This document shows, piece by piece, positions 1 through 7,173 of a DNA stretch of 10,955 bases; the stretch's first letter is position 1, and each line of letters opens with the position of its first letter. Below the pieces are notes generated by a model. It searched no databases. It saw only the letters and a program-made list of their open reading frames with translations, and was not told the DNA's origin. A program made the translations under genes and the position numbers. Origin of the DNA: Spirochaetaceae bacterium (lineage in GTDB: Bacteria; Spirochaetota; Spirochaetia; Treponematales; Breznakiellaceae); contig JAIRYB010000146.1 of assembly GCA_031267955.1 (NCBI GenBank), positions 1 through 10,955 on the forward strand, written 5' to 3'.

Positions 1-58
1 CCCGGCTATTGCTATTGTCTTGAACCCTTCAATCTTAGTATTATGGAAGACGGATAAT

Positions 59-3000
59 ATGATGAAAGAAAATACGCAATCTTTAGGGATAAATATCGGG
101 TCCACAAGCCTGAAAATGGTTCTGATGGAAAATGGCAGGGTGAAATGGAGCGCTTTTACCCCGCATGAAGGGGACTTTGCCGCGGCGGTGCGGAAGCTGC
201 TCGCGGAGGGGCAGGTCCCGGAAGGGACGCCCGCCCTGGCGACCGGCAACGAGGGCCGGTATATGTTTGACACGGCGGGGACTTTGGAGCCGCTCTGTAC
301 GGAGGCGGCGATTAAGGCGCTTGGCCTGAAAGCCGGGGCGGTGGTGAGCATGGGCGGCGAGGATCTGGTGGTTTATTCGCTGGACGCTTCGGGCAAGATC
401 ATCAACAACTTTTCCGGCAACAAATGCGCTTCCGGTACAGGGGAATTCCTCAAGCAGCAGCTTGCCCGCATGGACATGACTCTGGACGATATCGACAAGG
501 TAAGCGACGGGGCAAAGGTCTACCCGCTTTCCACGCGCTGTTCGGTGTTTATGAAAAGCGACTGCACCCACAGGCTGAACAAGCGCGAAGCTACCAAGGA
601 CGACATTGTGCTGTCGCTGTCGGACGTGATGGCCGTCAAGGTTATCGACTTTTTAAAGCGGGCCAGGATTACAAGCGGCCGCGTGGTGCTTGCCGGGGGG
701 ATCACCCTGAACAGGCATATTATCCGCTTTATCCGGGAAAAAGCGCCCGGCATCGAATTTATTATCCCCGATGAGGCGCCGGTTTTCGAAGCCCTGGGCG
801 CGGCGGTTCTGGCGGCACAAAGCGGCAGCCCGCTGCCGCCGGTAGAAAAACTGCTCAGGCCGAATGCCGTCCGCTTTGGGACTCTGGGCGCCCTGGCCGA
901 CTGGGAAAGCAAGGTCAGGTTTTTCGGGGCAAAAGAGGGGGAGGTGCGGTCCGGCCGTAAATATATACTCGGCGTTGACGGCGGCTCCACCACTACCAAG
1001 GCATGCCTTATTGACACGGAAACCGACGAGATCGTGGCAAGCCACTACGGCCGAACCCACGGCGATCCGGTAAAGGCCCTGAAAGAGTGCCTCCGCATTA
1101 TCCAGGAAAAAGTTGTCGCGGATACGGGAAGCAAGGATGTGGATATACGCCTTGTATCAACCACCGGCTCCTCCCGGGAAATACTCGGCGTCTTCCTGGA
1201 AACCCCCGGCGTCTACAACGAGATTATCGCCCACTCGGTGGGTACTACCTATTTTGACGCTGAAGTAGAAACTATCTTCGAAATTGGCGGGCAGGACGCG
1301 AAGTACGTACTTCTTAAAAACGGCGTGCCTATAGACTACGCCATGAACGAGGCCTGTTCGGCCGGGACCGGCTCTTTCCTGGAAGAAAGCGCGTCCGGGG
1401 ACCTTTCGATACACAGCGCGAAAGATATCGGCCCCATTGCGCTGAAAGCCGACGCGCCCTGCAAATTCGGCGAGCACTGTTCAGCCTTTATCAACAGCGA
1501 TATACGCAAGGCCGTGCAGCAGGGGGCAAGCAGGGAAAATATTACCGCCGGAATCGCCTGCTCTATTGTTTCCAACTACCTGAACCGGGTGGTGGGGAAC
1601 CGCACTATCGGCGGGAAGATCTTCCTCCAGGGCGGGGTGGCGAAAAACCCCGCGGTACCCCTGGCCTTTGCCATGCTCCTGGACAAGGAAATACTGGTGC
1701 CTCCCGCGCCGGAGCTTATGGGCTGTTTCGGCGTGGCGCTTCTGGCGAAGCGGAAAAACGCGGGCGGCCTTCTGGAAGAAAAGGCCGTGGTTATCGACGA
1801 GCTCATTAACCGGGAAATCGGCTACGAGCGGGTCTTTACCTGCCAGAGCTGCGAGAACCGCTGCCCTATTCAGGTTTTGACGGTCGGCGGATCGTCCGGC
1901 GGCGGGCGCAGCAAGTACATGTTCGGCGGGCGCTGCAACAAGTACACCAACATGCGCAAACACGTAAAGGATGTCCCGGTTTTCGACTATGTTGAAAAAA
2001 GGCAGCGCTTGCTGTTCGAGGAATACGCGGCCCCCGCCGCGGCGGAATACAGGCGCGCCTTTACCGTAGGAATACCCCGCTGTTTTTCCACCCACACCCT
2101 GTACCCCTTCTATTCGTGGTTCTTCCACGAGCTGGGCATCAGGACTGTTCTTTCCACGGAAGTTGTCCACGCGGGGGTCGCCCGCTCGGAATCGACATAC
2201 TGTTTCCCCGCGGAAATCGCCCACGGCGCGGTCCAGGACTGCCTGGACAAGGGTGTTGATTATGTGCTGCTCCCCCATTTCCGCGACATGCCCAGCTATG
2301 AAGAGGATGTACACGCGAATTTCTGCCCCATAACGCAGGCTCTGCCGTATTATATCGAGAAGGCGTTTCCTGAAATTGACAAGAACAAATTCCTGCCCCT
2401 GGTAGTAAGTTTTAAATTCGGGGAGGGGAAGGCCCTTGAGCTTTTTGCCCTGATGAGCGAACGGCTGGGCATCGGCGCGGAAGAGACAAAGGCCGCCTTC
2501 GAAAAAGCCCTGGCAAAACAGCAGGAGTACTTTGCCGCGGCCCGGAAGCTTGGCAAAGAGGCGCTGGACGAGGCCCGCAGGGCTGACCGGCCGGTAATCG
2601 CCCTTTTGGGGCGGCCCTATAACGCCTTTACGCCGGAGGCAAACATGGGCATTCCCCGGAAATTCTCCACCAGGGGATATTCGGTAGTACCGTTTGACAT
2701 ACTGCCCTTCGAAGGGGAAAACATATTCCCCAATATGTACTGGTACTACGGGCAGCAGGATGTAAAATCGGCGGAACTGCTGAAAAAAGAAGACAATATC
2801 TACGTTACCTATATAACAAACTTTTCCTGCGCGCCCGACTCGTTTATCCTCCACTATATCAAGTGGATCATGGGCCAGAAGCCCTTCCTGATACTGGAAC
2901 TGGACTCCCACTCCGCCGACGCCGGGATCGATACCCGGGTAGAGGCGTTTCTGGACATTATCGACGGTTACCGGACAAAGAAGAGCGACCTTGAGACGGA

Positions 3001-4396
3001 GCGTTACAGCAACGGCTGGCGTTTTGTGTACGACCCCGGGGCGGCTTCCACCGGGGACGAAGTCCGTATCGAGAACGGCAAAACCGGGGAGAAGGTGCGT
3101 ATCAGGGGCAACAAGCGGGTAAGGGTCCTGCTTTCCAACATGGGGGCCATCTCCACCGAGTATATGGGGGCGGCGGTGCGCAGCCTCGGCATTAACGCGG
3201 AGGCGCTGCCGGTCGCTACCGCGAAGACCGTACAGGTCGCCCGCGCCCACGCGTCGGGGAAGGAGTGCGTACCGAGCCATCTTGTGCTGGGGAGCGCCCT
3301 CCAGTTCTTCGCGAGCGAAAGCTACCGCAAGGACGAACTCTACCTGCTCTTCGTCCCGATTACCACCGGCCCCTGCCGGACCGGGCAGTACTATGTGTAC
3401 TACGACAATCTTTTCCGGGACCTGCGGCTTGAAAACGTAGTGGTGTTTATTTTATCGGCGGATAATTCCTATACCGAACTGGGGCCCGGTTTCGCGAGAG
3501 AAATGTGGAAGGGGCTTGTACTTTCCGACTACCTGAAGGATATCCAAAACGCGCTGAAGGCCACCGCGGCGGACCCGGCAAAGGCCCTGGAAAACTTTGA
3601 ACAATCCTGGCGCCGCCTGATGCATACGGTAGAATTCGCGCCCAAAAATATCTGGAACGGGCTTAAACAGGTCGCGGAAGATGTAAAAAAAATACCGTTA
3701 AAACGGAAACTTGCAGAGCTTCCCAGGGTGCTTATTGTAGGCGAAATCTACGTGCGCCGGGACGATTTTGCCGTAGGCGAACTTACGGACCTGATGAGCG
3801 AACGGGGCATAGTGGTAAAAGTGTCAGGGATCTGCGAGTGGATCCACTATCTGGATTTTGTGCGGGAGTACTCTTTCAAAAAACTCATCAAGCTCAGGGA
3901 AAAAGGGAAGCGTCTTTTCTCCAAACCCTGGCAGGATCTTAAAAAGCTCGAAATCGAGATGTGGTGGAAACACCGGCAGGAAAAGAAGGCGCTTGCCATC
4001 CTGAAACCGACCGGGCTTATTCCGGAGACGCCGCACGATATGCACCAGATTATGGAAAACACCCAGAAACATTTCGTGAATCTGGAGCTTAATTCGGAAA
4101 TCGCCGTTTCAAGCGGCGTCGCGGCCACAGCCATGGAACACGGCTACTCGGGGATCGTGAATATCAGCCCCTTTGCCTGCCTCATAGGCCGGGTTATCGA
4201 GGGCCTCTTTACCCCCTGGGCGCGGGAACGGAACTACCCGATCCTGTCGGTAGAAGTGGACGGGAACCTGCTCCCCCCGAATATCGTGAACAAGCTCAAC
4301 ATCTTTATGGTAAACGTTCTGCGCTTCAAGGGGGACGGCGATCTGTCGGGCCTGGTGGACGAGGCCGGAGACGGCGGGTACAAGGCCGCCCAGTAA
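59..4396 (+). CDS. Giant acyl-CoA dehydratase activase-type protein (two BadF/HgdC-like ATPase modules + DUF2229 + HgdB-like region)
   Basis: The 1445-residue product resembles fused COG1924/COG3580/COG3581 proteins. The N-terminal half has two ASKHA activase modules. Module 1 (about 8-255) shows GINIGSTSLK at 10-19, GGED at 99-102, and cluster cysteines C123 (NKCASGTG) and C161. Module 2 (about 303-565) shows GVDGGSTTTK at 305-314, EIGGQD at 408-413, C433 (CSAGTG) and C474. In HgdC such cysteines hold one [4Fe-4S] cluster per dimer for ATP-driven electron transfer. A cysteine cluster follows (C595, C598, C602, C626; DUF2229 start), then an HgdB-like region with SCAPDSF (C924), GKECVPSH (C1070), GPCRTGQY (C1106) and PFACLIG (C1374). 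Predicted cytoplasmic. I chose the ATG at 59 because GGAAG at 45-49 sits 9 nt upstream; the frame is open to the window edge, with a possible TTG at 20. Module 1 has Asn12 where the family has Asp. The substrate is unknown, and no separate dehydratase subunit genes are nearby. Family assignment is firm; function is inferred. Confidence 0.93.
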   Translation: MMKENTQSLGINIGSTSLKMVLMENGRVKWSAFTPHEGDFAAAVRKLLAEGQVPEGTPALATGNEGRYMFDTAGTLEPLCTEAAIKALGLKAGAVVSMGGEDLVVYSLDASGKIINNFSGNKCASGTGEFLKQQLARMDMTLDDIDKVSDGAKVYPLSTRCSVFMKSDCTHRLNKREATKDDIVLSLSDVMAVKVIDFLKRARITSGRVVLAGGITLNRHIIRFIREKAPGIEFIIPDEAPVFEALGAAVLAAQSGSPLPPVEKLLRPNAVRFGTLGALADWESKVRFFGAKEGEVRSGRKYILGVDGGSTTTKACLIDTETDEIVASHYGRTHGDPVKALKECLRIIQEKVVADTGSKDVDIRLVSTTGSSREILGVFLETPGVYNEIIAHSVGTTYFDAEVETIFEIGGQDAKYVLLKNGVPIDYAMNEACSAGTGSFLEESASGDLSIHSAKDIGPIALKADAPCKFGEHCSAFINSDIRKAVQQGASRENITAGIACSIVSNYLNRVVGNRTIGGKIFLQGGVAKNPAVPLAFAMLLDKEILVPPAPELMGCFGVALLAKRKNAGGLLEEKAVVIDELINREIGYERVFTCQSCENRCPIQVLTVGGSSGGGRSKYMFGGRCNKYTNMRKHVKDVPVFDYVEKRQRLLFEEYAAPAAAEYRRAFTVGIPRCFSTHTLYPFYSWFFHELGIRTVLSTEVVHAGVARSESTYCFPAEIAHGAVQDCLDKGVDYVLLPHFRDMPSYEEDVHANFCPITQALPYYIEKAFPEIDKNKFLPLVVSFKFGEGKALELFALMSERLGIGAEETKAAFEKALAKQQEYFAAARKLGKEALDEARRADRPVIALLGRPYNAFTPEANMGIPRKFSTRGYSVVPFDILPFEGENIFPNMYWYYGQQDVKSAELLKKEDNIYVTYITNFSCAPDSFILHYIKWIMGQKPFLILELDSHSADAGIDTRVEAFLDIIDGYRTKKSDLETERYSNGWRFVYDPGAASTGDEVRIENGKTGEKVRIRGNKRVRVLLSNMGAISTEYMGAAVRSLGINAEALPVATAKTVQVARAHASGKECVPSHLVLGSALQFFASESYRKDELYLLFVPITTGPCRTGQYYVYYDNLFRDLRLENVVVFILSADNSYTELGPGFAREMWKGLVLSDYLKDIQNALKATAADPAKALENFEQSWRRLMHTVEFAPKNIWNGLKQVAEDVKKIPLKRKLAELPRVLIVGEIYVRRDDFAVGELTDLMSERGIVVKVSGICEWIHYLDFVREYSFKKLIKLREKGKRLFSKPWQDLKKLEIEMWWKHRQEKKALAILKPTGLIPETPHDMHQIMENTQKHFVNLELNSEIAVSSGVAATAMEHGYSGIVNISPFACLIGRVIEGLFTPWARERNYPILSVEVDGNLLPPNIVNKLNIFMVNVLRFKGDGDLSGLVDEAGDGGYKAAQ

Positions 4397-4397
4397 C

Positions 4398-4515
4398 CCG
4401 CGGGAGGGGGAAGCCTCCCCCTGCGGCCGGGCCACGGTCCCGGCCTACCCCCTCTGCGGGGCTGACGGCCTCTTGCTTCTTGCCCCGCAACGCCCCAGGC
4501 CAGGCGACGCAACGC
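4398..4515. repeat. GC-rich structured spacer with stem-loops and a 15-bp direct repeat
   Basis: This non-coding spacer follows the giant gene. It contains a perfect 7-bp stem, GGCCGGG (4425-4431) with CCCGGCC (4439-4445), and a second 7-bp stem, TGCGGGG (4455-4461) with CCCCGCA (4483-4489). GCAACGCCCCAGGCC at 4487-4501 is repeated with one mismatch at 4509-4523, a 22-nt period; the second copy runs into the terminator stem. It could be a degenerate REP-like element or simply a GC-rich 3' end. No ORF or known RNA family is recognisable. Confidence 0.5.
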
Positions 4516-4536
4516 CCCGGGCCTGCCGGGTTTTTT
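4516..4536 (+). terminator. Intrinsic terminator after the giant activase gene
   Basis: CCCGG (4516-4520), loop GCCTG, CCGGG (4526-4530), followed directly by six T (4531-4536). It lies 119 nt past the upstream stop codon and should end transcription of that gene. Its T-run overlaps the stop codon of the convergent LysM gene. The 5-bp stem is short but entirely GC-rich. Confidence 0.7.
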
Positions 4537-5029
4537 ACAGAGTTCCGGCAGTGGCGGCCAGGCCGTCGCGTATTTCAAAGCTCCAGTTTGTATCCGGTTT
4601 TTCCCGGTAAATTTTGGACACGCTATCCAGAAGCGTCTTAATTCTTGCCTTGATTTCGGGCTGGGCAAGGTTAAGTTCCAGATCAGGAACAACCAATTCC
4701 ATTCCCGGCTCAATCAAATCAGGGTCGACAATATCAACGGTCCGTTTGTCCTTAGACGCCGCCATAATGAACGGAAAAAAGAAGGCGTTCCTCCGGCCGT
4801 AGAATTTCCGGGAAATACGCGTAAGCGTATCACCTGCGGCAATCGTATAATTCTGCGCCCCGTCATAGAGAATAGGCAGCACAGCTTCATAAGCGTTGGT
4901 AAACCGAGTATCGGTATGTTCCTGTACTGGTACTGGTTCAGGTTCAGGTTCCGCAGCGGGGGCCGATTTACAGGATACCGCAAAAAGTATCGCCAACATG
5001 GCCAGAATAAGGGAAACAGGTTTTTTCAT
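4535..5029 (-). CDS. LysM-domain lipoprotein
   Basis: The 164-residue product begins with a lipoprotein signal peptide: two lysines (K2, K3), a hydrophobic core (about 5-18) and the box AVSC ending at Cys20. Alanine at -3 is a relaxed lipobox. A Pro/Glu-rich linker (about 24-37) follows, then one LysM domain (about 60-115) with YTIAAGDTL at the start and IEPGMELVVP at the end, and a charged helical tail. LysM domains bind N-acetylglucosamine-containing glycans, so this is probably a membrane-anchored, peptidoglycan-binding periplasmic protein; no enzymatic domain is seen. I chose the ATG at 5029 over an upstream TTG at 5032 because AAGGAG (5042-5037) lies 7 nt before it. The gene is monocistronic, convergent with the giant activase gene and divergent from the deacylase gene. 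The LysM call is solid; the specific role is unknown. Confidence 0.9.
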   Translation of the reverse strand: MKKPVSLILAMLAILFAVSCKSAPAAEPEPEPVPVQEHTDTRFTNAYEAVLPILYDGAQNYTIAAGDTLTRISRKFYGRRNAFFFPFIMAASKDKRTVDIVDPDLIEPGMELVVPDLELNLAQPEIKARIKTLLDSVSKIYREKPDTNWSFEIRDGLAATAGTL

Positions 5030-5049
5030 CAAAAAACTCCTTCGTTTTT

Positions 5050-5093
5050 TTGTTTTATGGCAGGTAGCTCTAATACAATAGTTCTAATACAAT
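5050..5093 (+). promoter_or_regulatory. Divergent promoter region with two 11-bp direct repeats
   Basis: TCTAATACAAT occurs twice, at 5069-5079 and 5083-5093 (14-bp period), between the divergent LysM and deacylase genes. Each copy includes TACAAT, which resembles a -10 element on the + strand. TTGTTT (5050-5055) with TACAAT (5074-5079) gives an 18-bp spacer, so it is a candidate promoter for the deacylase gene. The repeats may instead be regulator-binding sites. Promoter assignment is by eye only. Confidence 0.4.
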
Positions 5094-5138
5094 GATATTT
5101 AGGGACACAAATAGAATATTAATAAAAAGTGGTGAAAA

Positions 5139-5621
5139 ATGGGAATAAATCAGGTCCGCGCTTATCTGAGCCGGTGGAATCGGGATAAAGACATTATCGA
5201 AATGGAAGCCTCGACAGCCACGGTCCGCGAGGCCGCCAATGCCCTTGGGGTTATTCCGGCCAGAATCGCCAAGAGTATCTCGCTCAAAACGGAAAACAAC
5301 GCCATAGTCATTGTCACTGCCGGGGATATGAAACTGGACAACCGGAAATACAAGGATCGCTTCGGCATCAAGGCAAAGATGCTTTCCCCGGAAGAAGCCC
5401 TGGAAATTACCGGACACGCTGTCGGCGGAGTTTGCCCGTTCGCCCTCCCCCCGGATGTCGGGGTTTACCTCGACGTTTCCATGAAACGCTTCCGGACGGT
5501 TTACCCGGCCTGCGGAAGCGGCAATTCCGCAATAGAACTCACCATGGATGAGCTTCATAGCTACTCCCAAAATAAGGGCTGGGTCGATGTCTGCAAGCCG
5601 ATTGAACCGGAAGGAAACTGA
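5139..5621 (+). CDS. YbaK/EbsC-family aminoacyl-tRNA deacylase
   Basis: The 160-residue product matches the single-domain YbaK/ProX editing family, which hydrolyses mischarged aminoacyl-tRNA in trans (Cys-tRNA-Pro for YbaK; other members act on Ala-tRNA-Pro and similar). Visible signatures are STATVREAA (25-33), IAKS with the family's invariant lysine at K45, GDMKLD (62-67), the loop GGVCPF (96-101, equivalent to the GXXXP substrate-binding loop), VYLDVS (109-114) and VYPACGSGNSAIEL (121-134). Length is normal for the family and nothing essential appears missing. It acts in the cytoplasm in translation quality control. The ATG at 5139 has only a weak ribosome site (GGTG at 5131-5134). It is an independent transcription unit. 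Which mischarged tRNA it clears cannot be told from sequence. Confidence 0.92.
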   Translation: MGINQVRAYLSRWNRDKDIIEMEASTATVREAANALGVIPARIAKSISLKTENNAIVIVTAGDMKLDNRKYKDRFGIKAKMLSPEEALEITGHAVGGVCPFALPPDVGVYLDVSMKRFRTVYPACGSGNSAIELTMDELHSYSQNKGWVDVCKPIEPEGN

Positions 5622-5626
5622 GGGGT

Positions 5627-5642
5627 TGTTTCACGTGAAACA
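5627..5642. promoter_or_regulatory. parS: parS site 1 (ParB-binding palindrome)
   Basis: TGTTTCACGTGAAACA is a perfect 16-bp palindrome that matches the widely conserved bacterial chromosomal parS consensus (TGTTNCACGTGAAACA). It lies 5 nt after the deacylase stop codon. Known role: ParB loads here as a CTP-dependent clamp, spreads along the DNA and recruits ParA and SMC for origin segregation. Confidence 0.93.
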
Positions 5643-5675
5643 GCGCATTAGGCAAATTAACGCCGGATAATTCGG

Positions 5676-5695
5676 AAAACCGCGCTCATGCGCGG
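5676..5695 (-). terminator. Intrinsic terminator for the thioesterase operon
   Basis: Perfect 6-bp stem CCGCGC/GCGCGG (5680-5685 with 5690-5695) and a 4-nt loop. Read on the minus strand it is followed by four T (5679-5676). It sits between the two parS sites, 25 nt beyond the thioesterase stop codon. It may also slow plus-strand transcription from the deacylase gene, although no T-run follows on that side. Confidence 0.65.
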
Positions 5696-5704
5696 ACCTC
5701 AATT

Positions 5705-5720
5705 TGTTTCACGTGAAACA
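5705..5720. promoter_or_regulatory. parS: parS site 2 (ParB-binding palindrome)
   Basis: This is a second, identical TGTTTCACGTGAAACA, 78 bp start-to-start from the first. Its last base directly abuts the thioesterase stop codon (5721-5723). The two sites bracket the intergenic space between two convergent genes, a place with no promoters for bound ParB to disturb. Confidence 0.93.
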
Positions 5721-6431
5721 TCAGCGGGAAAATTCCATCACCGAGAAAAGCTTTCCGTCCTCGCCGTTCAGGGTGATTACAAGGGCCGCCCCGTCCGTCC
5801 GGGCAAAATGGGGAACGATTAGATCCCCGCAAAGGGCCATATTTTTGTATTCCAAGCGTACACGCCGCGCGCGGAAATCCTCGGGGATATAGGCGGACGC
5901 GATATCCACATAGCGGGCGTTGTTCATGTGGCCGTACCTGTCCAGATGGTAGTCCTGGACACGGATGGTGTCCGGCAGCCGCGTCATTGCGGAAGGGACC
6001 GGGATCTTCCGGGGCAGAATTTCCATATCCAGAGCGGGATAGCTTTTTACCCGGTCAGGAAATTCCCGGGGAACGCGGGCCGGGGCCATGCGCTTTAAAT
6101 CGACGAAAGCGCCGATAGCGTATGTTCCGATACAGAGCCGGCCCTGCGCGTCATAAATGGCGGTATTCCGGTATCCGAAAAGCCGGTCGCAGCCTGTAAC
6201 CCAGGATCTGACCGTTATCCGCTCCCCATACGCGGGAAGCCGGGTAATGTCCAGCTGGCGGGATATGAGAAACATGCCGCCGTCATTTTCCCGAAAATAA
6301 TCAATAAAAACAGTCTCTGTATCCAGTTGAAACCAGGTGGCGTTTTGCAGTATATCTACTGCGGCCCCCAGCTTGAGCAGGCCGCTTTTTCCGGCATGGC
6401 ATATACCGATCTGTAGCTGGTATTCGTACAT
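5721..6431 (-). CDS. Acyl-ACP thioesterase (PF01643 family)
   Basis: The 236-residue product has the tandem hot-dog layout of bacterial acyl-ACP thioesterases, which release free fatty acids from acyl-ACP in the cytoplasm. The N-terminal hot-dog (about 1-125) has GERITVRSWVTG (69-80) and FVDLKRMAPARVP (109-121), where the family usually has a 'D..tRRp.r' segment. The second domain (about 145-236) has DRYGHMNNARYVD (164-176), the counterpart of the active-site 'DxNxHVNN' loop, with H168, N170 and N171 retained. Tyr166 occupies the usual Asn position, and the downstream EYKNMALCGD (194-203) lacks the Glu/Cys often seen there. The ATG at 6431 is the only good in-frame start after a stop at 6449-6447, but no clear ribosome site precedes it. 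It lies 37 nt after the PII-like gene and is probably the last gene of that operon. Substrate chain length cannot be predicted. Confidence 0.85.
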   Translation of the reverse strand: MYEYQLQIGICHAGKSGLLKLGAAVDILQNATWFQLDTETVFIDYFRENDGGMFLISRQLDITRLPAYGERITVRSWVTGCDRLFGYRNTAIYDAQGRLCIGTYAIGAFVDLKRMAPARVPREFPDRVKSYPALDMEILPRKIPVPSAMTRLPDTIRVQDYHLDRYGHMNNARYVDIASAYIPEDFRARRVRLEYKNMALCGDLIVPHFARTDGAALVITLNGEDGKLFSVMEFSR

Positions 6432-6468
6432 GCGTAAAAGGCCGGATTATCCCAACAACGCCCGCGTC

Positions 6469-7173
6469 TCACTCAAAATTGAGACCCATGATGCGGTCCA
6501 CGGGCATGGAAAAGATAATGCCCCCGGCTTCGGTAGTAATGCCGTAATTCTGGCTTACCGCCTGCATGATGGCGGCTTTTTGTTCACGCTTGGCCAGGAT
6601 GAGGAGTATTTCCCGCTCATCCTGAACCGAAACGCCGAAAAATTTTATCGGCCCTTCATGGGAAAGGCCCCTCGCGTTGATCACCGTCCCTCCGGTAGCC
6701 CCCGCTTCCCTGGCAACTGCCATAAACTCTTCGCTATATCCCTGGTTGATAATTGAAACGACAAGGTCGTTTTTTATTTCGCTGCTCATAAATTCTGAAT
6801 CCCTTTCTAAAAGTATTTTTTCGTTTTTATGTACGCTTTCCTTAAAAACTTGGAGTATTGGATTGTTTATACCGGACAGGGGGATAGTAAAGGCGATTCC
6901 TACCCCGGGGTTATGAAAGCCGAGCTTTTTCCGTATTTCCTTGAGCAGCACGGGTATCATCACCTCCTGCTCCAGGCAGAGAATTACCGCCTTTTCGCTT
7001 GAACCTATGCCTAAAAGGTCGAGTATCTCCGAACTCGCGGTTCCCCGGCCTTTGCTGATAAAATGAAACCGGACATTTTCCTCGTCAAAAATCGACGAGA
7101 TAACTTTAATCTTGGCCCAATCGATAATAAATATCAGGAGCCTCAGCACCGGCAATTTTGTATTTTCACTCAT
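6469..7173 (-). CDS. Tandem PII-like protein, partner of DUF1538 transporter
   Basis: The 234-residue product has two PII-like ferredoxin-fold units, about 9-102 and 136-231. The match is seen in the repeated endings PGVGIAFTIPLSGI (89-102) and EAGGIIFSMPVDRIMGL (215-231), comparable to the GDGKIFVFDV strand of GlnB/GlnK. GGTVINARG (161-169) resembles the region leading into the T-loop of PII proteins. The uridylylated T-loop tyrosine of GlnB is not recognisable. PII proteins are trimers that sense nucleotides and 2-oxoglutarate and often gate membrane transporters; a double-unit chain would assemble differently. I chose the ATG at 7173 because GGAGG lies 9 nt upstream and ATGAGTGA overlaps the transporter stop codon, which implies translational coupling. 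A longer reading from 7233 would lie inside the transporter gene. The function as transporter regulator is inferred from context. Confidence 0.85.
   Translation of the reverse strand: MSENTKLPVLRLLIFIIDWAKIKVISSIFDEENVRFHFISKGRGTASSEILDLLGIGSSEKAVILCLEQEVMIPVLLKEIRKKLGFHNPGVGIAFTIPLSGINNPILQVFKESVHKNEKILLERDSEFMSSEIKNDLVVSIINQGYSEEFMAVAREAGATGGTVINARGLSHEGPIKFFGVSVQDEREILLILAKREQKAAIMQAVSQNYGITTEAGGIIFSMPVDRIMGLNFE

Noticed and set aside
1..58. Promoter for the giant activase gene (TTGTCT 15-20, TATTAT 39-44)
   Set aside because: Poor -35, and the predicted transcript start would fall after the ribosome site at 45-49. Upstream sequence is outside the window.
1481..3280. Long 599-codon open frame on the minus strand
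   Set aside because: It lies antisense inside the giant activase gene, whose protein has clear family motifs throughout. High GC third positions create open antisense frames, and the translation shows no recognisable domain.
5704..5892. Short plus-strand frame starting MFHVKH next to the thioesterase stop
   Set aside because: The FHVKH start is simply the translation of the parS palindrome, and the rest is antisense to the thioesterase gene.
6466..6485. Inverted repeat GTCTCA/TGAGAC at the end of the PII-like gene as a terminator
   Set aside because: No T-run follows on either strand and most of it lies within coding sequence; the next gene is only 37 nt away and looks co-transcribed.
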